Positions 1 to 6,628 of a stretch of DNA of 6,677 nt are shown here, piece after piece. Position 1 is the stretch's first letter, and every line of letters begins with the position of its first letter. Under the pieces are notes generated by a model. It saw only the letters and a list, made by a program, of their open reading frames with translations. It made no database searches and was not told where the DNA came from. The stretch is from Actinomycetota bacterium (GTDB lineage: Bacteria > Actinomycetota > Acidimicrobiia > Acidimicrobiales > Microtrichaceae). The position numbers and the translations under genes are program-made. The stretch is from the NCBI GenBank assembly GCA_009700815.1, contig WLLG01000118.1, forward strand, positions 1-6,677. The letters run 5' to 3'.

Positions 1-4
1 ACTG

Positions 5-1309
5 ATGTGGTTCGCCGTGCTGTTGTATTTGGTTCTGTTCGACAACGCAGCGGTTGAGTTCCTGCGACGTGATCTTGCGGCCCTACCCGATGCCATGAAC
101 AGGATTGCTCACGAGCGAAAGTCCCGAGCGAATATTCGACGAGTTGCTGCTGCTCGCAGGGCCCTCGTAGCTGCAGGCCCGGCATCGGTCACTGCCGAAA
201 TCCAAAATCGATGCCGCTGGGTTTTTGTCGTTTGCGGACCAGAGATGCATACCGAGACCCTTCGCACAGCAGTTCGGCATTTGGGTCCGCTCACCTCACT
301 CGAAATCTGGGTCGTCACAGATTCGACTCGCAATGTGCGGCCGATTGACCCTGAAGGCATCCATCAGGTGGTTGATGTAGCAACCCCCGATCACTTCGAT
401 GACCACCAAGCAAGTATTTGGCTCAAGACAGGTATCCACAGCCATCTGCCAGTTGGGGAATGGTGTTATCTCGACACTGACATCATTGCTGTCCGGCCTG
501 GTGTTGAAGAGATTTTTGAGCACCGTAAGGGACCCGTTGCGTTTGCCTCCGATCTGACCATCTCGGTGAATCAGGTTGATCGATTCAGCCCATGGGCCAT
601 GAACTGCGACTGCACCGGCCACGGCGACACTCACAGTTGTTCACACCTTCGCGAGCAGATCAGCGAGCGCTTTGGCATTGAGGTTCCTGGCGATTGGGTG
701 CATTGGAACGGTGGCGTATTTCTTTTTGGCCCTGATAGCGCTGAGTTCTTGGATATGTGGAATGCGCGGGCAATTGCATCGTTTGACTGGCCCGAATGGC
801 GGACCCGTGACCAGGGAGCGCTCATTGCTACGGCATGGACGCTCTCGCAACAGGACTGCCCTCGGTTGCCGGCTGAATTTAACTTTATTGCCGACTTAGG
901 TAACGGTGACCTGTGCTTAGACCCGCAGCTTGGCTGGGCGCTGCACCCAGCTGGGCCTTGGCATCAGGCCCGCCTGATGCATTTGTACACGAGTCGTCTC
1001 GAAGACCCCGAATGGGAGCTAGGTCGCGACGTCGAAGCTCCGGTGATTCGCCAGACTCTGGTTCGGGCTAATCGCTGGCGTCGCTTTGAACTTCGGCAGA
1101 AGGCGAAGTCAGAGTACGAAGACGCCCTGCAGGGCGCAGCCCAAGGTCGGCAGCGCTTTGGTCTGGCACTGCGAAACGCCTTCTGGTCAATTGAGGGGAA
1201 CCTCGGACTGCTTTGGCTCAGGATTCGACGGCAGCCGAACCGACTTCGCATCTCTCGCCTGAAGGCCGGCTTGGGTCGCCGCATCGGAGCCAAGGAGCGC
1301 AGCGCATGA
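5..1309 (+). CDS. GT-A-fold glycosyltransferase (GT8-like), probably 5'-partial
   Basis: Likely transfers a sugar from a nucleotide donor to a glycan or small-molecule acceptor on the cytoplasmic side. The catalytic domain starts near residue 70 (RWVFVVCG). It carries a DXD metal/nucleotide-sugar motif at D157-T-D159 (YLDTDIIAV), a WNGGVFLFG acceptor-side segment at 234-242, a TRDQGAL segment at 267-273 and an HLYTS segment near 326. Residues 201-214 form a Cys/His-rich insertion. The C-terminal 85 residues are basic and amphipathic. The first ~50 residues do not fit a GT-A start: a hydrophobic helix (2-13) is followed by an Arg-rich amphipathic stretch, which resembles the C-terminal tail of a family 2 glycosyltransferase. 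The frame is open to the window edge and only four bases precede the ATG, so the true start probably lies upstream, perhaps in a two-domain protein. The stop overlaps the next gene by ATGA. Glycosyltransferase is fairly sure; donor, acceptor and exact family are not. Confidence 0.8.
   Translation: MWFAVLLYLVLFDNAAVEFLRRDLAALPDAMNRIAHERKSRANIRRVAAARRALVAAGPASVTAEIQNRCRWVFVVCGPEMHTETLRTAVRHLGPLTSLEIWVVTDSTRNVRPIDPEGIHQVVDVATPDHFDDHQASIWLKTGIHSHLPVGEWCYLDTDIIAVRPGVEEIFEHRKGPVAFASDLTISVNQVDRFSPWAMNCDCTGHGDTHSCSHLREQISERFGIEVPGDWVHWNGGVFLFGPDSAEFLDMWNARAIASFDWPEWRTRDQGALIATAWTLSQQDCPRLPAEFNFIADLGNGDLCLDPQLGWALHPAGPWHQARLMHLYTSRLEDPEWELGRDVEAPVIRQTLVRANRWRRFELRQKAKSEYEDALQGAAQGRQRFGLALRNAFWSIEGNLGLLWLRIRRQPNRLRISRLKAGLGRRIGAKERSA
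1292..1297 (+). promoter_or_regulatory. Ribosome-binding site of the radical SAM gene
   Basis: AAGGAG lies 8 bases before the ATG at 1306, inside the 3' end of the glycosyltransferase gene. It decides the start: the longer in-frame candidate at 1213 lies deep inside the upstream gene, lacks such a site, and would add 31 low-complexity polar residues. Confidence 0.8.
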
Positions 1310-3246
1310 ACCTGCAACAGCGAGTCACAAGGAAGCTCCGCAGATCAATCGGAAGAACTCCGGCGCAGCAACACGACCCGGGTCCTTCCAAACAGAACCC
1401 CGGGGCCACCCGATCCGAAAAGATTGCAGCCAAGGCTTTTAAGTCAACCTGCTACGCGCCAACGGTGTCGATGTATTTTGATCAATTTGGCAAGGTTCGC
1501 GCCTGCTGTCAGAACACTGGCGCCTTGATGGGGAGCGTGACGGAACAATCCATCCGTGAGATTTGGGAGAGCCCCAACACGCTTCGCATGCGCGGTGCTT
1601 TGGAAGTTGGTGACTTCTCCGAGGGATGCGGGTTCTGTGAATGGCAAGTGCAACAGGGCGACGAAGCAATCGTCTTTGCAAGAATCTTTGATGATCACAC
1701 GGTGACCGAACAGCATCCCCGGTGGCCCGTGCAGATGGAATTCTCTATGACGAATTCCTGCAACCTGCAGTGCCAGATGTGCAACGGGGATTGGTCCTCG
1801 TCGATCAGGGCACATCGGGAGCAGCGGCCGCCACTGCCCGCCGTCTACGGCGACTCCTTTTTCGAGGAACTCGCTGAGTTCCTACCTCATCTCGAGAAGG
1901 TGAACTTTCTAGGTGGCGAGCCGTTCCTCGGCAAGGAGCCGCTGCGGGTCATGGCCATGCTCGCTCAGTTGCCGAACCCGCCTCAGGTCGCTGTGACAAC
2001 GAATGGGACACAATGGTCCGACCGGATCGAAAAAATCTGCGAGCAGTTGCCAATGTCATTCGTTCTGTCACTCGATGGCATTACAGCACCGACCTATGAG
2101 GGAATCCGTATTGGCGCCGAGTTCGAACAGGTCATGGTCAACTTGGACCGGTTTGAGTCCTACGCCGCCAGACACGGGACAAAAGTGAGCTTGGCACACT
2201 GCCTGATGCGATCGAACTGGCACGAGTTTGCGCAGTTTCTGCGTTTTGCAGAGGATCGAGAATTTCAGGTGGGGATCAACGAGGTCGTCTTTCCGGTTGA
2301 ACTCAGCTTGTTTCAGATGCCGCCGGATGAACTCCGGCAAGTGGTCAACACCATGGAGCGCGACGAGGGTGGCCTTGCAGCTTCGCTGGCCACGCTTCGG
2401 CCTATCTGGGAAGGACAGCTCGATGCACTTCGTAATCGACTTTCTACCCTCGAGGCTGGGCAGTTGCAATACATCCGCCCGTGGGGCGAATCTCAGGAGA
2501 AATCAGAAACCTGGGCCGAACAGGCCGTGCGGCTGTTATCAGAATGGGTGGGTGGCGAGTCGCCTGCACGACTAGTCATTCATGATCCGGACGAGGATTC
2601 CCAGGTTGGCACTGGCGCTGGTGAGAGTCGTTGCGAGTTCGGCGAGCGCTCGTATTATCTCTCTCGGCTTGGCTTGGAAGAGGCCAATACCCCGGAGCAA
2701 CTCATCACAAAACTCTGCGATCAACTCGGCAGCGAGGTACCACGGCATGAGACTGCGAGCGACCTTATCCACGACTTAGTTATTGGCGATGCACCAGCCA
2801 CCGACAGCCGACAGTTTCGGATTGCCTGGAGCACCAGCGAGTCAGCAACTACGGCCTTTCTTGCTGTACGAAACCCACCTGAGCCACCTGTCTTGCCAGA
2901 GAATCCCAAAGCAGTTCTCGAGGATTGGTGCGGCGCCGATCAGGTGATAGTGCTGAACTGCGACCGTGATGAACAGATTCTTTCGAGCAGCGGCAGGCTG
3001 GCAGTCATTGAAGTTGAGAGAGCGACAGACCTCATTGGTCTGAATACTCAAGAAGTGCTCAGCCGACTCGTGAAAGGCCACGGGGCTATGACCGTCTCAC
3101 CTGGTCCGAGCGGCTTTATCGCTGACAGTTTGGTGAGCTTTACTCAGGAGGATTCTTCTCAGAGTCTGCAGTTGCGCGTCATCGTAGAACGACTTGATGA
3201 GGCCGTACTGGTTTATATCGGTAGCCAAGAGATGGGGCAGTCATGA
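1306..3246 (+). CDS. Radical SAM protein with N-terminal twitch domain and C-terminal extension
   Basis: 646-residue cytoplasmic iron-sulfur enzyme that should cleave S-adenosylmethionine to start radical chemistry; the substrate is unknown. Residues 49-112 are a SPASM/twitch-like auxiliary-cluster domain (C49, C67-C68, C108-x2-C111, with an EIW segment at 85-87). It precedes the radical SAM core rather than following it, as in the known N-terminal-twitch radical SAM family. The core has CNLQCQMC at 152-159 (CX3CX2C, 4Fe-4S), GGEP at 203-206 and TTNGT at 231-235. The core ends around 390-410. The remaining ~230 residues are extra: 420-520 is unrecognised, and 545-640 has a PAS-like pattern (VIVLNCDRDEQIL, then LIGLNTQEVL, then a closing beta strand). 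The ATG overlaps the upstream stop as ATGA and has a good ribosome-binding site, so it is translationally coupled to the glycosyltransferase. Its own stop overlaps the next small gene the same way. The radical SAM call is near certain; the reaction is not known. Confidence 0.9.
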   Translation: MNLQQRVTRKLRRSIGRTPAQQHDPGPSKQNPGATRSEKIAAKAFKSTCYAPTVSMYFDQFGKVRACCQNTGALMGSVTEQSIREIWESPNTLRMRGALEVGDFSEGCGFCEWQVQQGDEAIVFARIFDDHTVTEQHPRWPVQMEFSMTNSCNLQCQMCNGDWSSSIRAHREQRPPLPAVYGDSFFEELAEFLPHLEKVNFLGGEPFLGKEPLRVMAMLAQLPNPPQVAVTTNGTQWSDRIEKICEQLPMSFVLSLDGITAPTYEGIRIGAEFEQVMVNLDRFESYAARHGTKVSLAHCLMRSNWHEFAQFLRFAEDREFQVGINEVVFPVELSLFQMPPDELRQVVNTMERDEGGLAASLATLRPIWEGQLDALRNRLSTLEAGQLQYIRPWGESQEKSETWAEQAVRLLSEWVGGESPARLVIHDPDEDSQVGTGAGESRCEFGERSYYLSRLGLEEANTPEQLITKLCDQLGSEVPRHETASDLIHDLVIGDAPATDSRQFRIAWSTSESATTAFLAVRNPPEPPVLPENPKAVLEDWCGADQVIVLNCDRDEQILSSSGRLAVIEVERATDLIGLNTQEVLSRLVKGHGAMTVSPGPSGFIADSLVSFTQEDSSQSLQLRVIVERLDEAVLVYIGSQEMGQS

Positions 3247-3413
3247 GATTACGTATGAAGCATCTCATTCGACTGTGCCGAGAAACAGCCAGCTTTGCCC
3301 TAGTCAACCGAGTCTGGTGGTTCATCCCCCTGATGGCGCTGCTTGGCCTGATTGCAGTTGCAGTAGCCACAACACAAGCTGTGGTTCCCGTGGCTGTCTA
3401 CACGTTGTTCTAG
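3243..3413 (+). CDS. Small single-pass membrane protein, DUF5989/SxtK-like
   Basis: A 56-residue protein. It has a short basic amphipathic head (MRLRMKHLIRLCRE), a WWFIPL entry motif at residues 25-30, one hydrophobic helix at about 27-47, and an ending of AVYTLF. This layout (basic head, paired aromatics before the helix, a short tail ending Y-T-L-F) matches DUF5989 proteins of about 50 residues, which sit beside carbamoyltransferase and SxtJ genes in polysaccharide and saxitoxin loci. Their biochemical role is unknown. The ATG overlaps the radical SAM stop as ATGA, so expression is probably coupled; the Shine-Dalgarno is weak (GGGG at 3234-3237). A second in-frame ATG at 3255 has no better site. 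It is short, but family resemblance, operon overlap and membrane pattern together make it a convincing gene. It is easily missed because a longer open frame covers the same bases. Confidence 0.82.
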   Translation: MRLRMKHLIRLCRETASFALVNRVWWFIPLMALLGLIAVAVATTQAVVPVAVYTLF

Positions 3414-3436
3414 ACCATGCATTTCGACGCTCCAAG

Positions 3437-3443
3437 AGAAGGA
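3437..3443 (+). promoter_or_regulatory. Ribosome-binding site deciding the methyltransferase start
   Basis: AGAAGGA ends 8 bases before the ATG at 3452. It selects this start over an in-frame ATG at 3194, which would run through the radical SAM end and the whole small membrane gene and add 86 residues with no methyltransferase character. The 38-base gap from 3414 to 3451 holds nothing else recognisable. Confidence 0.75.
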
Positions 3444-3451
3444 AACGCCTA

Positions 3452-4489
3452 ATGGCACAACAGGTCTGGACCGAAAATGAGCTCACGTTCAAGGAGCGAA
3501 CCTACGGCGTCAAGAGTCGACTCCGCAGGTTCCGCTGGGAATACCCAGTAGGTAAGCCACTACGGCGCTGGTTCCCCCGTAGTTTCTTTACTGACCCGCT
3601 CGCCCTTGTTGACATCTGTTCTCCTTGGGAGGTTGCTTGGGTGACTCGCTATATGGCCACCGAGTTCACTGGGTCAGGCGCAGTAGTGGAGCTTGGACCA
3701 TTTCTTGGCGACATCACCGTGGGGATTTTAAAAGGCCTCAGACAAAATTCGACTGTTCACTCAGCAACGATTGACAGCTACGACTTGTTTATCTTCGAAG
3801 ACATCGAGGACCGCACAGCCGAGTTACCACTGAGTGGTCGATTTCACAATGGGGAGTCGTTCTTACCGCTCTATAAGAGCCGTCTGGGTCAGGACCGGGG
3901 CCTTGTTACTGCTCACCAAGGTGACGTGTCAGGAGAGTCTTGGTCCTCTGATTCTCCGATTGAGTTCTTGTTCAACGACGTGGCCAAAACCTGGGATATT
4001 TGGAATCATCTGAAGGCCACGTTCTACAGGTCGCTACAAGTTGGGGGAACAGTGGTCGAGCAAGACTGGGCTCACGCTTGTACCCCCTGGCTCCACCTCT
4101 GGCATCACCGTTACCGCGAGCACTTTCAGGTGCTGGATCAGGTTCCGCACTCAGGGTCGGTTCCCTTTCGCCTCCTCACCCCGCTCCCCCAAAGTGCATT
4201 CGAGCCGGACCATTTCTCGGACTATTCCGAAGACCAGGTTTCGGATGCGTTCGATTGGGCTGCAGCGCTGGTTGATTCCATCCGCCAAAGAAACGTTCGC
4301 GGCGCGTACGTACACCTCTACACACTGCATGGCGACCTAGACCGGGCAAGTCGCCTATGTATTGAAGAACTTGTCGGGGTTTCTTCAGACAACGAACTGG
4401 TACAGGTTGCCCTGCCCGAATTGGCAATCAGGCTCAACAACAGAGCGGCTCAAGAAGAAGCCGATCCGCAGGGTCCCAGCACAAATTAG
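3452..4489 (+). CDS. Class I SAM-dependent methyltransferase
   Basis: 345-residue soluble protein with a Rossmann-type methyltransferase core. Motif I is VVELGPFLGDITVGIL (78-93), the glycine-containing loop that holds S-adenosylmethionine. The acidic end of strand 2 is probably IDSYD (107-111). The strand 4 segment is FLFNDVAKTW (172-181), and strand 5 is VGGTVVEQDW (197-206), followed by HACTPWLHLWHHRYREHF. The D-x-x-K-T-W and QDW-x-H-...-PW pattern resembles a methyltransferase group often found in glycan and O-antigen-like clusters, so a sugar or a cluster intermediate is the likely acceptor; this is inference. A helical tail of about 90 residues (255-345) follows the core, with a low-complexity acidic end. 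It is the last gene of the + strand operon, 38 bases after the small membrane gene, and converges on the next gene. The fold is fairly sure; the acceptor and the methylated atom are unknown. Confidence 0.78.
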   Translation: MAQQVWTENELTFKERTYGVKSRLRRFRWEYPVGKPLRRWFPRSFFTDPLALVDICSPWEVAWVTRYMATEFTGSGAVVELGPFLGDITVGILKGLRQNSTVHSATIDSYDLFIFEDIEDRTAELPLSGRFHNGESFLPLYKSRLGQDRGLVTAHQGDVSGESWSSDSPIEFLFNDVAKTWDIWNHLKATFYRSLQVGGTVVEQDWAHACTPWLHLWHHRYREHFQVLDQVPHSGSVPFRLLTPLPQSAFEPDHFSDYSEDQVSDAFDWAAALVDSIRQRNVRGAYVHLYTLHGDLDRASRLCIEELVGVSSDNELVQVALPELAIRLNNRAAQEEADPQGPSTN

Positions 4490-4493
4490 TTGG

Positions 4494-4517
4494 CAGCACC
4501 CAGTAGGCAGTGTGCTG
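4494..4517. terminator. Weak hairpin between convergent genes, possible terminator
   Basis: CAGCAC (4494-4499) pairs perfectly with GTGCTG (4512-4517) around a 12-base loop. It sits in the 37-base space between two convergent stop codons, where a two-way terminator is expected. There is no T run on either side and the stem is only 6 pairs, so it could be chance. Confidence 0.3.
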
Positions 4518-4526
4518 AACTAGGAA

Positions 4527-6572
4527 TTATCCGCAGCCGTTGACTGAGGCGTTGACCGCTAGGCCCGTCTCGATAGCAGAACGGAACTCTGCATCGTTGG
4601 CTAGCGGCAGTTGTGCAAGCAACGGGACTGCAGGATCCACCTGTGCCGCAGCCGCTTGTTGAACCAGTTTTGCTGAGGCCGTAGTGAGAGCCTGGCGAAC
4701 CGCCGACTGATCAGCAGGAAGTTGCCCTGCTAGGAGCAGTAGAAACTCCTTTGAGAGCTCGATGACCTCGGTAGTCTCATCAGGGCTCGAGGACCTCAGG
4801 ACCCCAAGCCGTGAGGACCATGTTCCAAGATCACACGGGTTCAGAGCCGCCTCATCGAGCGAAATGCGCGCAGACTCAATAGTCGCTTCGCTAGTTGGCG
4901 CTGGTGTAGGTGCGGGCACCGCAGGCCGATTCGACCGGCGAGACGGCGGCCGACGGGGCGCCTTGACGGAGGGTTCAATGTCAGTCCAAATCCGCTCCGC
5001 AACGATTCGGGCACCTTCTTCGTTGGTATGGCCCCCGTCGATGTAGACATCCTTGCGTCCATCTAGGGCATCGCTGATGTTCAGCGTCGGATCCGAAATA
5101 CGGTCGTTGGCCCAAACTTCGGCTTGGCCTGCCATCACGGGTTGCCAAAAGAAAATGGGCATGACTCCGTATTCCTCGGCAAGTTGGGTGGTCAAGAAAC
5201 GTCCTCGTTCGTAGACATCAACTGCTCGCTGCGCGTCCTGTTCCGTCTTGACATAGGTCTCGCTAAAGCCGTCCTTCGAGCCGCCATCTTGATTCACAGC
5301 AGCACTCTGATGAACTGCGGCCTCTGATGCCCCCGCTGGAGCATCGAACTGCCCCTTGAGTACGCGAACGAGCTGTTGGATAGCAGAGTGATCAAGGTAC
5401 GCCTGCCAAGCCAATTTGGCCTTGGACGGCGGTGCCGGAGGCGGCTCATCTGGCGCAAACTCCTCTGAAATTCCTCCACTAATCTTTTCTGCGTACTGAT
5501 CTGCCATGGTGTGAGATGGCACGCCCTTAGCCCCGAGTGTCTGAGCGTTAATCTCATTTGCCCCGTCATAGAAGATGGCAACCGCTGGCGCTGGCTCAGA
5601 GGCTAGGAGTTGTTCAAACAGAATCATCTCTTGAAAATGTGTCCAGCCGCGCTGGCCGTAATTCACGACCCGAATCGGAGTACCGGCGTCCTCGGCAATT
5701 CGACCAAGGTAGGAGGCAATGGTGTAACCATCTCGTTGGCCTTCTCCCCAGGTGGTAGATCCTCCAAACATCCACACCACTGGCGCATTTTTGGGAAGAT
5801 CCGCTGGCGCATAAGAGCTCCGCGACCAACCCTCTATGTTGACGTACTTGCCTTGAAAAGAGATCGGACGAGATTCGGTGAAGGGCCAGTACGAAGAGGG
5901 CGTGGTCTGGATCTCTCGGAAGTATTCCTCGGCCCACGGGTACGCCAACATGGCTGGTGAACTCGCACGAATATCGGCCACGGTATTGGTATTCCCAGTG
6001 AAGTTGACTCGATCAACAATCTGAGCCGCAGGAGAGCCCGGCCCAGAAATTTGATCCCAGGCAAGGCCGACGCCAAGGTCTGCGAGCAACAGCAAAGTCA
6101 CGGCCCCAACCGCCATGACTGCAGCACGGCCGAACCCGCGCATTCCACCCGGCTGACTCGCGAGAGTGCGAGAACTATTTGCTCGCTCGAGTCCGTAGGT
6201 TGAAGTTGCCAAAAAGTCTGAGTCTGCTTGGCTAGCTGCTGGTTGCCATTCATTTCCCTGCAGTCGACGAGGAGTGAGTGGGTCCCGCCTAAAGATTCGA
6301 CTTAGCCATCCCGCAAGTACAAGCACAACGCCGATCATCAGGCTCGCAATGAGTCCCACCACACTTGCAATCCACGTCCCGAGCCGTGCTAGGTACCGAT
6401 CTACTGGTACGCCGAACAGGACCAACACCAGGGTGATCCCCGCAATTACCCAGAGAACAATTGCTCGGGATGTCTCGCCGAGGAGAAAAAACAACAGGCC
6501 TATGGCTAGAGGCGCCACGACGGGAACGAAGTGCCGCCAAGCCCATCTGGGGGGTGATTGAGTCTCTTCCAC
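4527..6572 (-). CDS. Membrane-anchored SGNH/GDSL hydrolase fused to an SxtJ-like domain
   Basis: 681 residues. Three hydrophobic helices (about 15-31, 36-53, 66-90) are followed by a basic RIFRRDPLTPRR segment and a W, as at the end of SxtJ proteins. A fourth helix is at about 150-171. The basic stretches before helix 4 favour a cytoplasmic loop and an exported hydrolase. SGNH blocks: FGGST (269-273, nucleophile Ser272), NYG (304-306), YDGANE (335-340, Asn339) and YIDGGHTNEEG (510-520, Asp512 and His515). All four catalytic positions are present. A proline-rich insert lies at 371-386. A Pro/Arg linker (539-560) leads to a helical C-terminal domain of about 120 residues containing the protein's only cysteines, C580 and C680. 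It probably adds, removes or transfers an ester-linked acyl group outside the membrane; the substrate is unknown. The GTG start has a strong ribosome-binding site. It is divergent from a carbamoyltransferase, as expected for this gene set. SGNH is sure; the SxtJ likeness is moderate. Confidence 0.85.
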   Translation of the reverse strand: MEETQSPPRWAWRHFVPVVAPLAIGLLFFLLGETSRAIVLWVIAGITLVLVLFGVPVDRYLARLGTWIASVVGLIASLMIGVVLVLAGWLSRIFRRDPLTPRRLQGNEWQPAASQADSDFLATSTYGLERANSSRTLASQPGGMRGFGRAAVMAVGAVTLLLLADLGVGLAWDQISGPGSPAAQIVDRVNFTGNTNTVADIRASSPAMLAYPWAEEYFREIQTTPSSYWPFTESRPISFQGKYVNIEGWSRSSYAPADLPKNAPVVWMFGGSTTWGEGQRDGYTIASYLGRIAEDAGTPIRVVNYGQRGWTHFQEMILFEQLLASEPAPAVAIFYDGANEINAQTLGAKGVPSHTMADQYAEKISGGISEEFAPDEPPPAPPSKAKLAWQAYLDHSAIQQLVRVLKGQFDAPAGASEAAVHQSAAVNQDGGSKDGFSETYVKTEQDAQRAVDVYERGRFLTTQLAEEYGVMPIFFWQPVMAGQAEVWANDRISDPTLNISDALDGRKDVYIDGGHTNEEGARIVAERIWTDIEPSVKAPRRPPSRRSNRPAVPAPTPAPTSEATIESARISLDEAALNPCDLGTWSSRLGVLRSSSPDETTEVIELSKEFLLLLAGQLPADQSAVRQALTTASAKLVQQAAAAQVDPAVPLLAQLPLANDAEFRSAIETGLAVNASVNGCG

Positions 6573-6576
6573 CCGT

Positions 6577-6586
6577 CCTCCTCCTT
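6577..6586 (-). promoter_or_regulatory. Strong ribosome-binding site for the GTG start of the SGNH gene
   Basis: Read on the minus strand this is AAGGAGGAGG. The AAGGAGG part lies 7 bases before the GTG at 6572. It supports the GTG as the true start and suggests efficient initiation. Confidence 0.8.
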
Positions 6587-6615
6587 ACTGTGGGCCCGCA
6601 CCCGAACAGGACTAC

Positions 6616-6622
6616 TACTCTA
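6616..6622. promoter_or_regulatory. Overlapping divergent -10 candidates
   Basis: On the + strand TACTCT (6616-6621) fits the TANNNT -10 pattern and ends 7 bases before the ATG at 6629, so transcription could begin at the start codon itself. On the - strand TAGAGT (6622-6617) also fits and would give the SGNH gene a leader of roughly 40 bases that includes its ribosome-binding site. No clear -35 is seen for either strand. The call rests on short matches. Confidence 0.35.
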
Positions 6623-6628
6623 CCAGCC

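Noticed and set aside
1213..1305. Longer N-terminus for the radical SAM protein starting at 1213
   Set aside because: It overlaps the glycosyltransferase by 97 bases, has no good ribosome-binding site, and adds polar low-complexity residues. The ATG at 1306 has AAGGAG at 8 bases and an ATGA overlap.
2068..2469. 133-codon minus-strand frame inside the radical SAM gene
   Set aside because: It lies antisense to the conserved core of a convincing gene and shows no motif of its own.
3194..3451. Longer N-terminus for the methyltransferase starting at 3194
   Set aside because: It would cover the end of the radical SAM gene and all of the DUF5989-like gene in another frame. The added residues look like out-of-frame translation, and a clear ribosome-binding site precedes 3452.
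3417..3452. 11-codon frame whose stop overlaps the methyltransferase ATG (TAATG)
   Set aside because: It has no ribosome-binding site and no recognisable peptide. The overlap is probably chance, since the methyltransferase has its own site.
4000..4340. Plus-strand frames of 91 and 99 codons inside the methyltransferase gene
   Set aside because: They are out of frame with the methyltransferase motifs, Pro/Ser/Arg-rich, and have no start signals.
5294..5960. Open frames of about 95 to 116 codons overlapping the SGNH gene on both strands
   Set aside because: They overlap a gene with clear catalytic motifs, and their products are Arg/Pro/Ser-rich without domain character. They are composition shadows.
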